From NCBI GenBank assembly GCA_963580455.1, contig OY756958.1, forward strand, positions 27,106,501 through 27,170,500: a stretch of DNA of 64,000 nt, given 5' to 3'. The stretch comes from Euonymus europaeus. Taxonomy: Eukaryota > Streptophyta > Magnoliopsida > Celastrales > Celastraceae. Positions 59,114 to 64,000 of the stretch are shown piece after piece (position 1 is the stretch's first letter; the number at the start of each line of letters is the position of its first letter). Both the position numbers and the translations under genes were made by a program. The notes under the pieces were generated by a model, which saw only the letters and a program-made list of their open reading frames with translations, had not been told where the DNA came from and ran no database searches.

Positions 59114-59950
59114 TTACTCTTTCTTTTGCTTCTCTTTAGCATTTCTCTTGTCTTTGGCTTCCAATTTCTGTTTACCCACTTCAAGCAAAGCCTTTCTCTC
59201 CTTTTCTTTCCAATCTAACTCTTTGAGAATCTCACCTGAACCATCGTCCTCATTCAGCTCCATCTCCTTCTTTCCTCCCACTCGACTCTTCTCATTAAAC
59301 TTTTCCTCATTTTCTCGATCACTCGCTTTCGTTGCAACCATTCGCTTCAATTCATTGCAAAACTGTGTTATATGATTTATTATATCTCTCCCCGTGAATA
59401 AATTCCTCGCGGAAAGTATACTCTTCAGCTTTGGCGGCGCCTCTTCCCTCGGCGACAACTCATTGGTTGGCTGCTTCTTTTCAGTGCTTGATTTAAAAGC
59501 TACTTTAATAGACTTGGCCCGTTGGATTGGAGGTGTCGATAAATTTGGGTTCTGATTTTCACTATCTTCGTTGAATTTGTGATTCTCATTTGATGTAGTA
59601 GACGACTGAATTTGTCCTCTTCTCTTCAACTTTGCATCTTTCAAGCTGAGATTCAAGACCTTTGAAGTAGGCGTTGATATCAAGAAATCCTCAGATGTCT
59701 TTGGATGATTACAGTCTATGACAACAACCCAGAAAACAGAGAGAAGTTTAGACAGAAATGTTTTGAGTGCATGTATTACACAAAGAAGAACTTTATATAG
59801 CTCACCAGGTCTGCAGAACCAGGCTTCATCGTCAATTGAGTCTTCAGGGGCAGCGAAATCAACCCATTTAGGTGCATTAATGTTCTCATACAATTTGTCT
59901 TCTACAAATACAGACTCGATTCTCTTCCAGTCAATTTGCTTTGGTTCCAT
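59114..59950 (-). CDS. Uncharacterised plant protein with TPX2-like N-terminal motif, two exons, 248 aa
   Basis: Exons (minus) 59950-59806 and 59715-59114; G|AC codon across the junction gives WFCRPDCNHPKTSEDF, a motif I associate with an unnamed plant family. The N-terminus reads MEPKQIDWKRIESVFVEDKL, then YENINAPKWVDFAAPEDS and DDEAWF. The spacing Y-x4-AP-x3-(D)F-x-n-D-x-WF recalls the Aurora-binding N-terminus of TPX2 proteins. The middle is serine- and lysine-rich and disordered; the C-terminus is a charged coiled-coil (LKELDWKEKERKALLEVGKQ). Two MSA-type motifs lie upstream, which suggests G2/M expression. A spindle or microtubule role is an inference. An in-frame ATG at 59974 would add eight residues; the shorter start fits the family better. 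The 90-bp intron has no stop in frame. Confidence 0.75.
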   Translation of the reverse strand: MEPKQIDWKRIESVFVEDKLYENINAPKWVDFAAPEDSIDDEAWFCRPGELYKVLLCVIHALKTFLSKLLSVFWVVVIDCNHPKTSEDFLISTPTSKVLNLSLKDAKLKRRGQIQSSTTSNENHKFNEDSENQNPNLSTPPIQRAKSIKVAFKSSTEKKQPTNELSPREEAPPKLKSILSARNLFTGRDIINHITQFCNELKRMVATKASDRENEEKFNEKSRVGGKKEMELNEDDGSGEILKELDWKEKERKALLEVGKQKLEAKDKRNAKEKQKKE

Positions 59951-60069
59951 TACCCAGAACAGAGAAAGAAGCATAATTGTAAGAGATAATTGAGAACCAG
60001 AGAAGGAGCAAGATAATTGAGAGAGAGAGAGACCATATAGACACAGGAGGTCCGAGGAAAGAGCTTAGT

Positions 60070-60073
<4 letters not shown>

Positions 60074-60108
<35 letters not shown>
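60074..60108. repeat. (GA)n microsatellite
   Basis: About 17 GA units in the leader/promoter of the minus-strand gene starting at 59950. Confidence 0.9.
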
Positions 60109-60110
<2 letters not shown>

Positions 60111-60111
60111 G

Positions 60112-60122
60112 TTACCGTTGGA
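60112..60122 (-). promoter_or_regulatory. MSA-like element (mitosis-specific activator) 1
   Basis: Minus strand reads TCCAACGGTAA, matching the YCYAACGGYYA consensus at 10 of 11 positions. Bound by three-repeat MYB proteins in G2/M genes. Confidence 0.6.
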
Positions 60123-60182
60123 ACTTGGAAGTTAGTCTGGCAGAGAAGACTAGGAGAGTGAACGTTACTACTGCTGACTCTG

Positions 60183-60193
60183 TGACCGTTGGG
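60183..60193 (-). promoter_or_regulatory. MSA-like element 2
   Basis: Minus strand reads CCCAACGGTCA, a full match to YCYAACGGYYA, 71 bp from the first element. Two such sites in one promoter are typical of B-type cyclin and other mitotic genes. Confidence 0.65.
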
Positions 60194-60546
60194 AGATTTC
60201 ATTCATTTATTTTTATTTGTTTGATAAGATTAATCTATCTTTTTTGTTTAGGCCATTGGGGTCGACTGTCGAGTCTGGGGTGGTTGATTTTCCTCGGATC
60301 ATATAAAGTGTGGTTGTACCCGAACACAAATAGTGGCGCTGTGACACGTGCCTCGATAGACAGGTGTCAAAATTTAATCCCAAAACATATGTAAACCCGT
60401 GCACCTTGAAGTAACTCAGAGTCAGAACGCGGCAGGGATCACAGAGCTTCGGTCGCAACTCGCCACCAAAACCCTGAAATTTTCACGCTCGTCTCCTGTG
60501 GTTTTGCGAGTTACAGGAATTGTGGTTGGTTTTGGATTCGAGAGAA

Positions 60547-61570
60547 ATGGCGATGGCTGGGCGTATCAGATCGAGCCTCCCTCTCCTCAACGAGATTATC
60601 AGATCCGATTCACTCTCTAGTCAGGGATCGACGCTTCAACGGGCCCTTGTTTGCCCTACTTCCGCCCAATCTGAGGTAACGAAAGCTTGAAAGCACGAAA
60701 AACGAACTAAAACGGAAACTTCACACTGTAAAGTTTTGTTTTTTGGGTGATTGATTTTATGTTTGCGAATCCGAACTATGTTTTACGTTTGCAGTTCTCG
60801 AAGAACTATACCACTGCATCAGGAAAAAGAGGTGAAGGTGAAAGTAATTTAGCTTTCAACCTAGTCATGATCGACCTCCATATAATTTACATTTATCATT
60901 TTTTGGTATTTAAAAAAAAATCAAGTAATAGCTCAAAAAGTGCCAATGCTGCCCCCTGCAGTAGACTACTTCAGGGCCCCCGAACCCGTGTTGGGGTGGG
61001 CAAGTACTCTGATTTTCACAGAATGAAAAATGCCACTTTTCTACTCAAATGATATTGAATTTTCGTGCTGATGCAACAAACTCTTTAATCCTATCAGATT
61101 CAATTGATGCCAATGTGGTTTTACTCAGAGCAAATATTTCTGTATGTGGATCTTAGTATATTAATTGAATAATTATACAAGCAGCTCAGTAGTGGAAAAG
61201 GGTGGCGAAATCACTTCTACCTGTATTTCTTTCAAAGATATTGGTGATGATATTAGGAATCAATTGAGTATACCTATCTTAATTTTGTTTCATAACATCT
61301 TAATGTCATTTTTAGGCGCCTTTGGCTTTTTATGGCGGTTCTGGAAACCATGCCTCTGCTTTATACCTTGCAGCAGCAAAATCTAATGCATTGGATCTGG
61401 TTGAGTATGAAAATTTTCAACTTGTTGAGGCTACCAAGAGGAGCACAACATTTACTCAGTTCGCAAAGGGCTCATCAGTTCCTGTTGATACAAGAGTTGA
61501 GGCAATGCAAGATATTGGTGCTCAGGTAAAACTTTCGGATAGTTTTCTGTCATCTCTTTGTGATCTATAG
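60547..61570 (+). pseudogene. Truncated, frameshifted copy of mitochondrial ATP synthase OSCP (subunit O/delta)
   Basis: Exon 1 (60547-60675) encodes a mitochondrial presequence, MAMAGRIRSSLPLLNEIIRS, like plant OSCP. Exon 2 (60795-60843) reads FSKNYTTASGK; a run of five A at 60824-60828 has one base too many, since removing one gives the usual K-E-V-K-V-K followed by a clean GTAATT donor. Exon 3 (from 61316) reads APLAFYGGSGNHASALYLAA and DTRVEAMQDIGAQ, as in OSCP, but is diverged (KSNALDLVEYENFQ). Reading stops at 61570, and the C-terminal half that links F1 to the stator is absent before the next gene. The copy retains introns, so it arose by DNA duplication. Assuming the base count is right, it is a pseudogene. 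Confidence 0.82.
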
Positions 61571-62505
61571 GTTTGTATTTTCCAAAACTTCACGATTTAC
61601 AATTTTGGGGTAAACAAACTATGATGTGTTAATTTAAGTCCAAAAATAGGATCTAAACTAAAAAAATTAATCAGGAATATGAGGGGAAAATTTTAAATAG
61701 CACTTTGTAATACAAGTTTCTAGTATAGGTTCAATACACAATTGGCACCCATACAAGCTGTCTATTTGTTTATATCTCTATATCATGAATGTAAATACTT
61801 TCACTACAACAGTACAACTACACATTCATATAATCAAATGGAACAGAAAACTATATTTCTATCATTAGACCCATGATGAGGTACTCAAAAAGATTGTTTA
61901 CATGGAATTGGTATTGATGCTCTAGACAGGAATGCTACTTTTTTTTTGTTTGTTTCTGAACCTTTTTAACAGCTCATATCTATGCCCTCTCCTTTTCTAA
62001 TGCATGCTTTCAAAGCAAAACCCAACATGTGTTGTTCATCTAATACTAGTCTGATATGCAAACAAGTTTGATGTCAAATGAGATTATTGTCATTCAAGCT
62101 TAATCTCTCTGTGTATAAATTATATGTATTAAATAAAGATGAGATTACTTAGAGAGAGGGTTATGCAGAGGTTTGATGTGCAGATATGGTAGGATTCTTT
62201 TTAGTACACATAAAAATAGAGCCAGACATGATGTAAGCGTTATTCATACTAAAATGCAAAAAGGTGTATCAAGAAATGTGTTTTTTAACACTTTTAATAG
62301 TAGTACTTTTTGTACTGTCTAGCATGCCACACTTCACACTTGTATATGAAGTATAAGCTACCACAAAAAGAAGAGAGAACATGTATAGAGCAACAGAGAG
62401 AGTATTATGTGAATTGGAAGCAAAAACGCTGCTGTCTCATACATCTTGAGAGTGAAGAAAAATGAATCGAAAAAGACAAGTTTGAGTCAAAGACAAGAAG
62501 ACCAA

Positions 62506-62545
<40 letters not shown>

Positions 62546-62880
62546 TTCTCACTCTAGAGGAGGTCCCCCTCCAATCTGTTTTCCACTCCAACCATCAACC
62601 AACAAACACAATTAACAATTCCTCTCTCTCTCTAGATCTCTCTCTATGTTCATATTGGAAGCAAAACCCACAATCATCACTATCATCATCACCATTACCA
62701 CCCCTTGAAGCCTTCTCTTCTTCTCTCTCTTTCATTCTCATCAATAGATAAACAAACAAGTGTCATATTACCTTATATATCTTTCTTTTATCCAAAAAAA
62801 AAAGTCTCTTTCTTTCTCTAATTCTCTCTGAAACCAGATAAAAACAAGGAAAGAAAGACAAAGATAGGAGAGGATCAAAT
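61571..62880. other. Spacer and MYB promoter/leader
   Basis: No OSCP C-terminal exon and no other gene were found. A (CT)n tract at 62510-62550 and further CTCTCT blocks to 62830 form the probable 5' leader of the MYB gene. Confidence 0.55.
62510..62550. repeat. (CT)n microsatellite in the MYB leader region
   Basis: About 14 uninterrupted CT units followed by an imperfect continuation; pyrimidine-rich sequence typical of plant leaders. Confidence 0.9.
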
Positions 62881-62881
62881 A

Positions 62882-64000
62882 ATGGGGAAAGACAAAATGA
62901 TCACTAACAAGGCCAAGCTGAGGAAGGGATTATGGTCACCAGAGGAAGATGAGAAGCTCATCAACTACATGTTAACTAATGGACAAGGCTGTTGGAGTGA
63001 CATTGCTAGGAATTCTGGTTTGCTGAGGTGTGGGAAGAGTTGTCGTCTTCGCTGGATCAATTACTTGAGACCTGACCTCAAGCGCGGCGCGTTTTCCGCT
63101 CAGGAGGAAGAGCTCATTGTCCATTTGCATTCCATTCTTGGCAACAGGTGCACGCCCAATTATGCATATATAATTCATATGCGAACTTGATTAATTATCT
63201 CTAGCTATGTGTGACAGTACTGACATTATTATAAACACATATATTTGTCTACAAATAAGCAATATATCATTCTCTTATTCTGTTTCATCTTAGGTCCTAC
63301 AATTTCTGTTTAATGAGTAGCCTAACTATGTAAATTTAAGGTCGTGATGGATTATATATTTTGATTTCTTATAATACAAGCAATCAATCAATCCAGGTGG
63401 TCTCAAATTGCGGCACGTTTACCGGGAAGAACAGACAATGAAGTAAAGAATTTCTGGAATTCCACACTGAAGAAGAGACTGAAACTGAACAATAATATCA
63501 CTTCAGCTCCTCCCACATCTTCATCACCAAATCATGACAGTGATTCATCATCAGATCAGCATATTAGAGATCGTCGTGTCATGGCAGGAGGATTCATGAT
63601 CCCTATCACCATGTCAATGGATTCAGCATCAACGTCCATGCAATCCATCGTTACCCGCAACCAGTTCGACCCTTCCTTGGTCCTCGATAACCGCTCTGTC
63701 ATGACCGAGTTAACAGGTTTCTTCAATGTGCCTACAAGCTTAGCACAAGTAGGTATGGGAGATGGGTTATTCTATGGTGGTGATTATGGGGTGGTTTTGG
63801 AGCCTGTTAATAAATTAGGGTTAGAGAGTGACCTCTCTCTTTCTCCGCTAGAGAACATTAGGAGCAACATTACCAATGAAGAGAACAATGATAATGTTGT
63901 TATTGGCCTGAAAGGCCATAGCAACAATAACAACATGAGTGATAATAATATTTGCTTCAATAACACGGGTGATCATAATCAAGGGTTTAAAGTGTTTGGA
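62882..64000 (+). CDS. R2R3-MYB transcription factor, MYB46/MYB83-like (3' end beyond window)
   Basis: Exons 62882-63147 and 63397 onward; the AG|G junction restores [10 protein letters not shown]2: [53 protein letters not shown]3: [49 protein letters not shown]. The repeats and the short N-terminal extension ([12 protein letters not shown]) match MYB46/MYB83, the master switches of secondary cell-wall formation in xylem and fibres. The C-terminal part is N/S-rich and still open at the window end (at least 290 codons in view). The intron common in R2 of many R2R3 MYBs is missing here; only the one in R3 is present. Confidence 0.92.

Noticed and set aside
60125..60620. ORFs in the divergent promoter region
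   Set aside because: They overlap MSA elements and the OSCP leader; the frame is not maintained in any known family.

Overview
This is a plant nuclear genome window, from a eudicot. The evidence is the AT-rich intergenic DNA, short exons with GT-AG introns, and plant-specific families: A20/AN1 stress-associated proteins, WIP zinc fingers, arabinogalactan peptides, BIG BROTHER, and a MYB46/MYB83-type R2R3 MYB. It also carries typical plant repeats: hAT, Ty3/gypsy, TRIM, Au-like SINE and MITEs. The species cannot be fixed from sequence alone. There are no prokaryotic operons, CRISPR arrays or viral genomes.

Layout: 1-3.0 kb is repeat-bearing intergenic DNA. Two stress-associated zinc-finger genes lie on the minus strand at 3.2-3.7 kb and 6.8-7.3 kb. 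From about 8.3 to 18.8 kb lies a nested transposon block. A decayed Ty3/gypsy element carries two hAT insertions, one in gag with perfect ends, an exact 8-bp target duplication and an apparently intact five-exon transposase, and one in the reverse transcriptase with a broken transposase. Behind it, at 19.4-19.6 kb, lies a candidate promoter and 5' exon for the second stress-associated gene, so the block may sit in that gene's 5'-UTR intron. Small hAT, LTR-like and fold-back repeats fill 19.9-22.4 kb.

22.9-30.2 kb is a nine-exon gene for a nuclear RNA-binding protein that pairs a Nab2/ZC3H14-type PWI-like N-terminus with a C-terminal RRM. Its introns hold a TRIM retrotransposon and an interrupted SINE. 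Two arabinogalactan-peptide genes are divergent at 31.5 and 33.0 kb. A makorin-type CCCH/RING E3 ligase gene runs on the minus strand at 35.5-41.6 kb and has two alternative terminal exons. A small membrane-protein ORF at 42.3 kb sits inside a terminal-inverted-repeat element. A WIP-family transcription factor follows (44.3-45.5 kb, minus), then a BIG BROTHER-like RING-H2 ligase (50.0-53.3 kb, plus), a small hydrophobic protein (57.1 kb), a gene with a TPX2-like N-terminal motif and mitotic promoter motifs (59.1-59.95 kb, minus), a frameshifted and truncated OSCP copy (60.5-61.6 kb), and the 5' part of a MYB46/83-like gene running off the right edge.

The genes are independent transcription units with no shared pathway visible. 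For every spliced gene reported as intact, the exon lengths sum to a multiple of three and the reading frame closes, which is the main internal support for those models. No wholly new system is evident. The best leads are the intact hAT element, the makorin alternative exons that both complete the same zinc finger, and the TIR-flanked small gene.
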